Part shown: positions 25,385-31,305 of the stretch, piece by piece
Position numbering within the stretch: position 1 is the stretch's first letter
Layout of the letters: every line of letters begins with the position of its first letter
DNA from: Betaproteobacteria bacterium
GTDB lineage: Bacteria > Pseudomonadota > Gammaproteobacteria > Burkholderiales > Eutrophovitaceae
NCBI GenBank assembly: GCA_020346185.1
Contig: CP070775.1
Location: 2,817,673 to 2,864,836 of the forward strand
DNA: 47,164 nucleotides
Reading direction: 5' to 3'
Notes under the pieces: generated by a model
Database searches by the model: none
Told to the model about the DNA's origin: nothing
The model's input: the letters and a program-made list of their open reading frames with translations, nothing else
Program-made: the position numbers and the translations under genes

Positions 25385-25774
25385 ATGACGGAGGCGGTCG
25401 TGGGCCACCCCAAGCCAACCCTATCATCTTCCGAAACGGCGCTCAGACCGCAACTTCGGATCAGTTTCCGAAAATCCATCGCAATGGGCCCGGGCAAAGC
25501 AGATCTTCTCGATGCCATTGCCGAGAGCGGCTCGATTTCGGCTGCGGCGCGCAAGCTTGGCATGTCCTATCGGCGAGCATGGTTGCTGGTGGACACAATG
25601 AACGCCAGTTTCAAGTCGCCGCTGGTTGAAACGCTCACTGGCGGCGCGCAAGGCGGTGGGGCGCAGGTGACCGATCTCGGTCGCGATGTCGTCAGGCGCT
25701 ACCGGCAGATGGAGAAGAAGGCTTGTTCCAGTGTGGCGCAGGAGATGGGTGAATTTGCCGGGCTCATGCGGTGA
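25385..25774 (+). CDS. ModE-like one-domain HTH transcriptional regulator
   Basis: A 129-residue protein matching the N-terminal DNA-binding domain of ModE. It contains LRISFRKSIAMGPGKADLLD, then a winged helix-turn-helix (SGSISAAARKLGMSYRRAW and LLVDTMNASFKSPLVE), then TGGAQGGGAQVTDLGRDVV. E. coli ModE has about 262 residues and carries C-terminal TOBE/MOP domains that bind molybdate; these are missing here, and the protein ends after MGEFAGLMR. It starts two bases after moaE as the last gene of the tup operon. The four ModE-like boxes in the window are its natural candidate targets. How it would sense Mo or W is open. Confidence 0.88.
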   Translation: MTEAVVGHPKPTLSSSETALRPQLRISFRKSIAMGPGKADLLDAIAESGSISAAARKLGMSYRRAWLLVDTMNASFKSPLVETLTGGAQGGGAQVTDLGRDVVRRYRQMEKKACSSVAQEMGEFAGLMR

Positions 25775-25847
25775 GTCCGGCATCGCAAATATTTCCACGT
25801 AACAGCACATAGTCATGCTTGATCGGGCAATCGGTACCAGAAAGGCC

Positions 25848-25876
25848 TTGACGGCACTCGCTATATCCGATTAAAT
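25848..25876 (+). promoter_or_regulatory. Candidate sigma-70 promoter of a short transcript
   Basis: A TTGACG hexamer (25848-25853, five of six to consensus) and TTAAAT (25871-25876, four of six) are separated by exactly 17 bases. The -10 part lies inside the ModE-like box at 25859-25882. Transcription would start near 25883 and run into the strong terminator at 25940-25969. This is a prediction from sequence only. Confidence 0.5.
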
Positions 25877-25882
25877 ACAGCG
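25859..25882. promoter_or_regulatory. ModE-like operator over the candidate short-RNA promoter
   Basis: CGCTATAT-N8-ATACAGCG has the same 24-bp layout as the other three boxes and both outer CG pairs. Its central eight bases differ most from the others. It lies 84 bases after the ModE-like gene stop, in non-coding sequence, and covers the -10 region of the candidate promoter at 25848-25876. It is the weakest-looking box in its core but has good symmetric arms. Confidence 0.68.
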
Positions 25883-25969
25883 CAGGTACGCGAAGAGCGC
25901 AGGCTTACATGGCCTGTCGCCTCGTTTCGAGCTTTGATTTGGCGCTTCCGCCGGAGGCGCCATTTTTTT
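25883..25969 (+). ncRNA. Candidate ModE-controlled small RNA or attenuated mod leader (about 87 nt)
   Basis: The proposed RNA starts just after the candidate promoter and ends in the T-run of an intrinsic terminator. It could fold into three hairpins. The first is 25897-25920 (GCG/CGC plus CAGGC/GCCTG with one bulged T). The second is 25921-25931 (CTCG-TTT-CGAG). The third is the terminator stem at 25940-25962. I recognise no known family. Alternatives are a leader of modBCA controlled by termination, or translation of a short frame at 25909-26028 (39 residues, MACRLVSSFDL...), which has only a weak AGG before its ATG and crosses the terminator. Confidence 0.45.
25940..25969 (+). terminator. 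Strong intrinsic terminator between the ModE-like gene and modB
   Basis: A ten-pair stem (TGGCGCTTCC at 25940-25949 with GGAGGCGCCA at 25953-25962, one G-T wobble) with a three-base loop is followed by seven T (25963-25969). It is the most convincing terminator in the window. It lies 166 bases after the ModE-like gene and only 37 bases before the modB box. Confidence 0.9.
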
Positions 25970-26006
25970 GGCCCGCGCTCACCCGTGGATCGCCGATCAT
26001 AAAGGG

Positions 26007-26030
26007 TGTTATATTTGGCGATATATAGCG
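26007..26030. promoter_or_regulatory. ModE-like operator upstream of modB
   Basis: Read on the minus strand, the 24 bp are CGCTATAT-N8-ATATAACA. On the plus strand the box begins TGTTATAT, very close to the E. coli modA operator arm CGTTATAT. It ends 52 bases before the modB GTG and 37 bases after the terminator T-run. It would let the ModE-like protein control molybdate import. Confidence 0.8.
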
Positions 26031-26082
26031 CCCGGCTCGACTGTGTCCGGTCCGCAGACCCATCACCGCTTGTCTCGAACGC

Positions 26083-26766
26083 GTGAATCTCACCTCGGAA
26101 GCGATTCTTGTCCCACTGTTCCTGAGCCTCAAGGTGGCGGGCTGGGCGAGTCTCTTGTCGGGGTGTGCCGGAATCGCAGTTGCCTGGACGGTTGCCAAGT
26201 GGCGCTTCCCTGGCAGAGAGTTTCTCGACGCGGTCATGACCTTGCCGATGGTGCTGCCACCAACGGTGCTGGGGTACTACCTGTTGGTACTTATCGGCCG
26301 GCGTGGCGTGATTGGCGCGTGGCTTGACCGAGAACTCGGCATCACGCTGGTATTCACCTGGCAGGGCGCGGTCATCGCAGCGGCGGTGGTGGCGTTTCCA
26401 CTCGTTTACAAGGCGAGCAGGGCGGCGTTTGAAGGCGTCGAATCGCAATTCGAGCAGGCTGCGCGAGTGCTTGGCAAGTCGGAGTGGCATGTCTTCACGC
26501 GCGTCACATTGCCGCTGGCCTGGCGCGGCATTCTCGCCGGCGCCATGCTGGCATTTGCCCGTGCGCTTGGCGAATTCGGCGCAACTCTGATGGTCGCCGG
26601 CAGTTTGCCCGGGCGCACCCAGACCTTGTCGATTGCGGTCTACGAAGCAGTGCAGGCCGGTCAAGATGACGTTGCCAATTTCCTCGTCATCGTTACTTCA
26701 CTGGTGTGCGTTCTGATTCTCGTGGGGTCCGGTCACTTCCTAAAGCCTCGGCACGCTACCACTTGA
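26083..26766 (+). CDS. modB: Molybdate ABC transporter permease ModB
   Basis: A 227-residue inner-membrane permease with about five or six helices. The N-terminal EAILVPLFLSLKVAGWASLL, the TLPMVLPPTVLGYYLLV region, the EAA-like FEQAARVLGKSEWHVFTRVT and the following FARALGEFGATLMVAGSLPG are typical of ModB. The start is a GTG without a clear ribosome binding site. It comes first in a modB-modC-modA order, with modC starting seven bases downstream; in E. coli the order is modA, modB, modC. Confidence 0.94.
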   Translation: MNLTSEAILVPLFLSLKVAGWASLLSGCAGIAVAWTVAKWRFPGREFLDAVMTLPMVLPPTVLGYYLLVLIGRRGVIGAWLDRELGITLVFTWQGAVIAAAVVAFPLVYKASRAAFEGVESQFEQAARVLGKSEWHVFTRVTLPLAWRGILAGAMLAFARALGEFGATLMVAGSLPGRTQTLSIAVYEAVQAGQDDVANFLVIVTSLVCVLILVGSGHFLKPRHATT

Positions 26767-26773
26767 CCATATC

Positions 26774-27574
26774 GTGCGTATCGAAGTCGACATCCGCAAG
26801 ACGCTACGCTCTGGCTCCCAGGCTTTCCATCTGGACATCGCGTTCGTCTGTGTGGACGAAATGAACGTGATCTTTGGCGCATCTGGTGCTGGCAAGAGCG
26901 TCACCCTAAAAGCGATTGCCGGGCTCGAACAACCGGATGAGGGCAGAATCGCTGTTGATGGGCGCGTCCTGTTTGACTCGGTGGCCGGAATCAACATTCC
27001 GGCGCGCAATCGCAACGTTGGCTACCTGTTTCAGGACTACGCATTGTTTCCTCACCTCACCGTCGAGGAGAATGTGGCTTTTTCGGAAACCAGCTGGTTG
27101 CACCGTAAACCGCGGCGCGAGGTCATGCGGCGGGTGCATGACCTGCTCGAACTTTTCGAAATATCCGAGTTGGGATCGAGCCATCCGTGGCAGCTCTCGG
27201 GTGGGCAGCGTCAACGGGTAGGTCTGGCGCGGGCACTGTTGCGCAAGCCGGCGATAATGCTGCTCGACGAGCCGTTTGCGGCACTCGATCCGCTGCTGCG
27301 TATCCGCATGCGTCAGGAATTGTTGAACACCCAGTGGTTGTTTCAGGTTCCATTGCTGGTCATTACCCATGATCCGCAGGATGTTGCCGCACTGGCCGAA
27401 CATCTGATACTGCTGCGTCGCGGCAAGGTGCAGCAAACGATCGATCTCAAAGGCGCGCCTTATCGTGACGCGCACGGTAATCCGGTGCGCGGTGAAATAC
27501 GAAAGATGCTCATGAGGGCTTCCGGCATTTCCGTATCGCGTGGCGAAACGGATACATCGCATGCAAATGAGTGA
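26774..27574 (+). CDS. modC: Molybdate ABC transporter ATP-binding protein ModC (short form)
   Basis: A 266-residue ATPase energising molybdate import. Walker A is GASGAGKS (residues 35-42), the signature is LSGGQRQRVGLARAL, Walker B is IMLLDEPFAALD, and the switch histidine is in LLVITHDPQDV. E. coli ModC has about 352 residues because it carries a C-terminal MOP domain that binds molybdate and inhibits transport. Here the protein stops at about residue 266 after a short tail, so that domain is absent or vestigial. GTG start, seven bases after modB. Confidence 0.92.
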   Translation: MRIEVDIRKTLRSGSQAFHLDIAFVCVDEMNVIFGASGAGKSVTLKAIAGLEQPDEGRIAVDGRVLFDSVAGINIPARNRNVGYLFQDYALFPHLTVEENVAFSETSWLHRKPRREVMRRVHDLLELFEISELGSSHPWQLSGGQRQRVGLARALLRKPAIMLLDEPFAALDPLLRIRMRQELLNTQWLFQVPLLVITHDPQDVAALAEHLILLRRGKVQQTIDLKGAPYRDAHGNPVRGEIRKMLMRASGISVSRGETDTSHANE

Positions 27575-27621
27575 CAGCGTGGATGTGAACCTTGCGTTGG
27601 CTGCATGGTCCTGAGAGTGCA

Positions 27622-28380
27622 ATGTTGAGGCATTGGTCCAAAAGGTTATTGCTTGCAGCGCTGCTTGTGACAGGATTCAACGTAGCAAATGCGGCGGAAC
27701 TGATCGTGTCTGCAGCTGCTAGTCTGACCAACGCGTTCACCGAACTTGGCGAGGAATTTCAAAAGCTCGGTATTGGCGACTCGGCGGTGATGAACTTTGG
27801 TGGTTCCGGAAAGCTTTTGCAGCAGATTGACCGCGGTGCGCCCGTTGACGTGTTTGCCAGTGCTGACGAGCTGACCATGGATCGCGCGCAGGTGAAAAGG
27901 CTGATTATGGCCGGTTCCCGCGTTGACTTCGCTCGCAATTCCCTGGTGCTGATTGCGCCCGTGGGCTCGACGCTGAACGTCACTGGCCTGGAGACTTTGC
28001 GCACAAGTGATGTCAGGCGAATTGCGGTCAGTAATCCCGCCAGCGTTCCGGTCGGCGGCTATTCCAGGCGGGTATTGCAGGCTGCCGGGCTGTGGGATGT
28101 TCTCAAGCCCAAGTTCATCAACACCCAGCACGTGCGGCAAAGCCTTGACTACGTAGCGCGCGGCGAAGTTGACGTGGGTTTCGTATATGCAACTGACGCG
28201 CGAGTGATGGCCGACAGAGTTAAGGTGCTGTTGGTAGTGCCGACCGAGATACCGATCACTTACCCGATCGCGATTATCACCGACTCGCGACACGCGGTTG
28301 TGGCACGACGGTTTATCAAGTTTGTCAAAACGCCTCGCGCCCAAGCCATACTCGAGCGACACGGATTCAGCGAGCCCTGA
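27622..28380 (+). CDS. modA: Molybdate ABC transporter substrate-binding protein ModA
   Basis: A 252-residue periplasmic binding protein. From the ATG at 27622 there is a Sec signal peptide (MLRHWSKRLLLAALL..., cleavage probably after NANA-like VANAA). The mature part begins ELIVSAAASLTNAFTELGEEF, with the oxyanion-binding segments NFGGSGKLLQQIDRGAPVDV and FASADELTMD. SNPASVPVGGYSRRVL and VGFVYATDARV are also typical of ModA. A start at 27592 would place ten extra residues before the signal and is less likely. Last in the modBCA order, 47 bases after modC. Confidence 0.93.
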   Translation: MLRHWSKRLLLAALLVTGFNVANAAELIVSAAASLTNAFTELGEEFQKLGIGDSAVMNFGGSGKLLQQIDRGAPVDVFASADELTMDRAQVKRLIMAGSRVDFARNSLVLIAPVGSTLNVTGLETLRTSDVRRIAVSNPASVPVGGYSRRVLQAAGLWDVLKPKFINTQHVRQSLDYVARGEVDVGFVYATDARVMADRVKVLLVVPTEIPITYPIAIITDSRHAVVARRFIKFVKTPRAQAILERHGFSEP

Positions 28381-28392
28381 TCCGCGGTCGAG

Positions 28393-28413
28393 GGCACTAT
28401 AATCGGTAGTGCC
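28393..28413. repeat. Perfect hairpin GGCACTA-N7-TAGTGCC containing TATAAT
   Basis: Seven-pair perfect arms (28393-28399 and 28407-28413) flank the loop TAATCGG. The sequence TATAAT (28398-28403) spans arm and loop. It lies 12 bases after modA and 21 bases before the fluoride channel start. No T-run follows. It may be an operator over a -10 element of crcB or an RNA hairpin in the intercistronic region. No fluoride riboswitch is visible here. Confidence 0.45.
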
Positions 28414-28433
28414 GCATACGTTAGAGGAGTGCC

Positions 28434-28811
28434 ATGCCCTATACGGGGTTTCTCGCTGTCGGAGTTGGCGCTGCGTTAGGGGCATGGGTACGATGGGGCC
28501 TCGGTGTTGCGCTCAATACTGTGGTGCCCAACCTGCCATTGGGCACACTGGCTGCGAATCTGCTCGGTGGATACCTGATCGGGATTGCGGTCGAGTTCTT
28601 TTCCCAGCATGCCAGCCTGCCAGTGGAGCTACGATTATTGATCATTACCGGTCTCCTCGGTGGCATGACCACGTTCTCGAGTTTCTCGGCGGAGGCAGTC
28701 GGGCTTCTCAATTCTGCCCGCTATGGTTGGATGGCCTTGTTGATTGCAGCCCACGTGATCGGCTCGATCATAATGACGCTGCTGGGGATACTCACACTCC
28801 GTGCGGTGTAA
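28434..28811 (+). CDS. crcB: Fluoride-specific ion channel CrcB/Fluc
   Basis: A 125-residue membrane protein with four hydrophobic helices that exports fluoride. Conserved elements are [13 protein letters not shown] near the N-terminus, [16 protein letters not shown] with the pore asparagine, and [17 protein letters not shown] with the phenylalanine-containing TTFSSFS motif. A good AGAGGAG ribosome binding site precedes the ATG. The gap to modA is 53 bases, so it may be transcribed with the mod genes or from its own promoter. Confidence 0.95.
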   Translation: MPYTGFLAVGVGAALGAWVRWGLGVALNTVVPNLPLGTLAANLLGGYLIGIAVEFFSQHASLPVELRLLIITGLLGGMTTFSSFSAEAVGLLNSARYGWMALLIAAHVIGSIIMTLLGILTLRAV

Positions 28812-29077
28812 CCCGTGCAAGGTGAAAGTGTCAGTCAGTATTACTGAGATTGGGGGAGACTGGCGTTCTACGTGCACGAATCGCAATGGCGACTCAGTGG
28901 CATGCTTTTCTGTCCCGGGTCAGGCGGGCAACGAGTATGGCGGGCGAGCATCTCATCGGCGTTGTGAAACGGCTGGCCGATACTCTAGGCTGAGGCGCAG
29001 GGCAAAACCCGGCGGGGCCAGGCGCCGACTGCGAGCAGGCTTGACCGGGCCGGTGTTTCATCGACAGCTAACTGACG

Positions 29078-29090
29078 TGTGTCAAACACA
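29078..29090. repeat. Inverted repeat TGTGT-CAA-ACACA
   Basis: Perfect 5-bp arms (29078-29082 and 29086-29090) with a three-base spacer, 86 bases before the chosen dehydrogenase start. This could be an operator. The GTGTGTC sequence recurs in the second repeat about 38 bases downstream. Confidence 0.35.
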
Positions 29091-29115
29091 TGGCAATTCG
29101 ATATCCCTAGACTGT

Positions 29116-29130
29116 GTGTCACGTAGACAC
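29116..29130. repeat. Inverted repeat GTGTC-ACGTA-GACAC
   Basis: Perfect 5-bp arms (29116-29120 and 29126-29130) with a five-base spacer, 46 bases before the dehydrogenase ATG. It shares GTGTGTCA with the repeat at 29078-29090, suggesting two sites for the same protein. No T-run follows. Confidence 0.35.
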
Positions 29131-29176
29131 GTCGTTTGCTGTCATCCGCTGCGGGTCAGTCGTGAAAAGGGGATCA

Positions 29177-30310
29177 ATGGAAGACGCCTTCAAGTTTGCC
29201 GATCAGTTCGGACCGCTGAAAGTCATTCATTTCTATGAGCCCTCGGCTGGCCTCAAAGCCGTCCTGGTGGTCGACAATGTGGCGCGGGGACCTTCGATTG
29301 GGGGTTTGCGTATGGCACCGGATGTCAGCACGGAAGAGTGTTTTCGTCTGGCGCGCGCCATGACGTTCAAGAATTCTGCCGCCGATTTGCCACATGGTGG
29401 CGGCAAGATGGTCATCTACGGTGATCCGGCGATGGACAAAGCGAAAAAAGAGCACCTGATCCGGGCTCTCGCCAGGGCCCTGGGTATGGAAAAGACGTTT
29501 ATCTGCGGCCCGGACATGGGCACAAACGAAGAGTGCATGGCGTGGATCAACGACGAGATCGGCCGGTCGGTCGGATTGCCGCGTGAAGTTGGGGGTATTC
29601 CTCTGGACGAAATCGGCGCTACCGGCTGGGGACTCAATCATGCCGTCGACGCGGCGCTACCTTACTGTGACTTCGGGCTCGAGAGTGCGCGCGTAGTGGT
29701 GCAGGGTTTTGGTGCGGTCGGCAGGCATGCTGCGCGTTTTCTTGCTGCGAAAGGTGCGATTCTCGTCGCGGCGTCAGACTCACAGGGCGCAATACGCAAT
29801 CCCGACGGCATCGATGTTGATGAATTGATCACCGTGAAAAGCTCCGGTGCTGCGGTGACGGCATACAACGCGGCGGACAAACTCGACCGTGACGCTGTCA
29901 TCGATGTCGAATGCGATATCTGGATTCCGGCAGCACGGCCCGACGTCGTAAACGAGCAAAACGTTCATCGGCTCAAAACCCGGCTCGTTGTTGAAGGTGC
30001 CAATATTCCGTTTACCGAAGGCGCCGAGAAGGTCCTGCACGAAAAGGGGGTGCTGTGCGTGCCGGATTTCATTGCCAATGCCGGCGGTGTGATATGTGCG
30101 GCCATGGAGTATCGGGGCGCCAGTGAGGCTGTAGCGTTGCAGACCATTGAGGGGAAAGTGCGCCGTAATACGAAGGAAGTATTGGAAGCGGCGCACCGCA
30201 AGAAGATTCTGCCGCGCGCGGCTGCGGTCGAGCTTGCTGCCGAGCGCGTCCGCACGGCGATGGGTTTGCGGCGTTACTCACTGTTTTCATCGGCACCGGG
30301 GTTCAACTAG
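29177..30310 (+). CDS. Glu/Leu/Phe/Val-type amino acid dehydrogenase
   Basis: A 377-residue NAD(P)-dependent dehydrogenase that interconverts an amino acid and its 2-oxo acid plus ammonia. The substrate domain has RGPSIGGLRMAPDVSTEECF and LPHGGGKMVIYGDP with the substrate lysine, then CGPDMGTNEECMAWINDE. The nucleotide-binding domain has VVVQGFGAVGRHAARFLA followed by VAASDSQGAI, and FIANAGGVICAAMEYRGAS follows. The frame opens at 29114, but the ATG at 29177 has AAAGGGGA upstream. Length is closer to leucine/valine/phenylalanine dehydrogenases (about 350-380) than to glutamate dehydrogenase. Substrate is not assigned. It precedes a 2-oxoacid oxidoreductase, which could use its product. Confidence 0.88.
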   Translation: MEDAFKFADQFGPLKVIHFYEPSAGLKAVLVVDNVARGPSIGGLRMAPDVSTEECFRLARAMTFKNSAADLPHGGGKMVIYGDPAMDKAKKEHLIRALARALGMEKTFICGPDMGTNEECMAWINDEIGRSVGLPREVGGIPLDEIGATGWGLNHAVDAALPYCDFGLESARVVVQGFGAVGRHAARFLAAKGAILVAASDSQGAIRNPDGIDVDELITVKSSGAAVTAYNAADKLDRDAVIDVECDIWIPAARPDVVNEQNVHRLKTRLVVEGANIPFTEGAEKVLHEKGVLCVPDFIANAGGVICAAMEYRGASEAVALQTIEGKVRRNTKEVLEAAHRKKILPRAAAVELAAERVRTAMGLRRYSLFSSAPGFN

Positions 30311-30329
30311 GGCGATTAACGAGGAGTCA

Positions 30330-30357
30330 TGCGGTGCACATTGAGCAGCGCACCGCA
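30330..30357. repeat. Perfect 8-bp hairpin between the dehydrogenase and the oxidoreductase genes
   Basis: Arms TGCGGTGC (30330-30337) and GCACCGCA (30350-30357) flank a 12-base loop in the 62-bp gap. Only A residues and the next ribosome binding site follow, so it is not a standard terminator. It may set the relative expression of the two parts of a common message. Confidence 0.4.
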
Positions 30358-30372
30358 AAATGAGGGGCGGAT

Positions 30373-31305
30373 ATGTTCCGGGTTCGATTTCACGGTCGCG
30401 GCGGACAGGGGATGAAGGCGGCAAGCCGTATCCTCGGTAATGCGTTCTTTCTCGAAGGCTACGAAGTCCAGGACGCGCCGCGGTACGGCGCCGAGCGGCG
30501 TGGCGCACCGATCTTCGCCTATGTGCGTGCTGGCCGCGAACCGATCAACGAACGCGGCATCATCCGGCACCCGGATCTTGTGATCGTGGCCGACGACAGT
30601 CTTATTCCGGTTCCGGGGGCGGGTGTGATGAGCGGCGTGGATTCGCGCACTGTAGTACTGATCAACAGCGAAGAGTCTCCCAAGGTATGGAAACAGCGTC
30701 TGAATTTTGAAGGGGATGTCTTCACCGTGCCGGTCGAAACTGCTGACAGGGCGGAGTTGCGGTTTATCGGTGTTACCTGTGTAGGTGCGGCGGCGCGATT
30801 GTTGGGTGCCATCAAGCGCGAAACATTGTCCGAGGCCATTCGCCAGGAACTTGCAAGTCTTGGCAGCGACATCGTGCAGATCAGTCTCTCCAAAGCGCTT
30901 GCCGCATTCGACAGCATGCAAGCACAGGCAGGCACGGTAACGCCGGTGAAAACAGCTTCGTCTGCGCACTTTCAGCCTCCGGACTGGATCGATCTGTCCT
31001 TAGAGGATGCGCGTGCCTCGGCACCGGCGATTCATGCGGGCGCGACCAGCATCGAAGTCAGGACCGGGCTGTGGCGTACCCTGCGGCCGGTGATTGATCA
31101 CGATCGCTGCAATCGCTGTTGGTGGGTGTGCAGCACTTTCTGTCCGGACGGTGCGATCAACGTGGACACCGAGGGCCGGCCACAGATTGATTACGATCAC
31201 TGCAAGGGTTGCATGATTTGCGTCGCCCAGTGCCCGCCGCACGCCATCCGCGCGATATCGGAGCGGGAGGCTCAGGCGGCGGAAGTTGAGGAGGCATCAA
31301 AGTGA
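30373..31305 (+). CDS. 2-oxoacid:ferredoxin oxidoreductase, fused gamma and delta subunits
   Basis: A 310-residue fusion. Residues about 1-180 are the gamma domain (FRVRFHGRGGQGMKAASRIL, EVQDAPRYGAERRGAPIFAY, FIGVTCVGAAARLLGAIKRE). Residues about 235-300 form a two-cluster ferredoxin with CNRCWWVCSTFCP and CKGCMICVAQCP. The first motif has an unusual extra residue, C-x2-C-x3-C-x3-CP. In many archaeal enzymes the two are separate proteins. A GAGGGG site precedes the ATG. The stop overlaps the alpha gene by four bases. It receives electrons from the thiamine-bound intermediate and passes them to ferredoxin. The 2-oxo acid is not known. Confidence 0.87.
   Translation: MFRVRFHGRGGQGMKAASRILGNAFFLEGYEVQDAPRYGAERRGAPIFAYVRAGREPINERGIIRHPDLVIVADDSLIPVPGAGVMSGVDSRTVVLINSEESPKVWKQRLNFEGDVFTVPVETADRAELRFIGVTCVGAAARLLGAIKRETLSEAIRQELASLGSDIVQISLSKALAAFDSMQAQAGTVTPVKTASSAHFQPPDWIDLSLEDARASAPAIHAGATSIEVRTGLWRTLRPVIDHDRCNRCWWVCSTFCPDGAINVDTEGRPQIDYDHCKGCMICVAQCPPHAIRAISEREAQAAEVEEASK

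Larger units (their letters stand above)
28812..29176. other. Non-coding interval of 365 bases before the amino acid dehydrogenase
   Basis: I see no convincing gene. A frame at 28801-29238 overlaps the dehydrogenase start out of frame and is rich in arginine and cysteine, as is usual for a shadow frame. The last hundred bases hold two inverted repeats (29078-29090 and 29116-29130), so the interval is probably the promoter and control region of the gene at 29177. Confidence 0.55.

Noticed and set aside
28381..28433. Fluoride riboswitch before crcB
   Set aside because: The 53-base gap is too short and has no sequence like the conserved fluoride riboswitch core; only a simple hairpin is visible.
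28801..29238. Frame of 145 residues across the crcB-dehydrogenase gap
   Set aside because: Rich in Arg and Cys, overlaps the dehydrogenase out of frame, no ribosome binding site; looks like a shadow frame.
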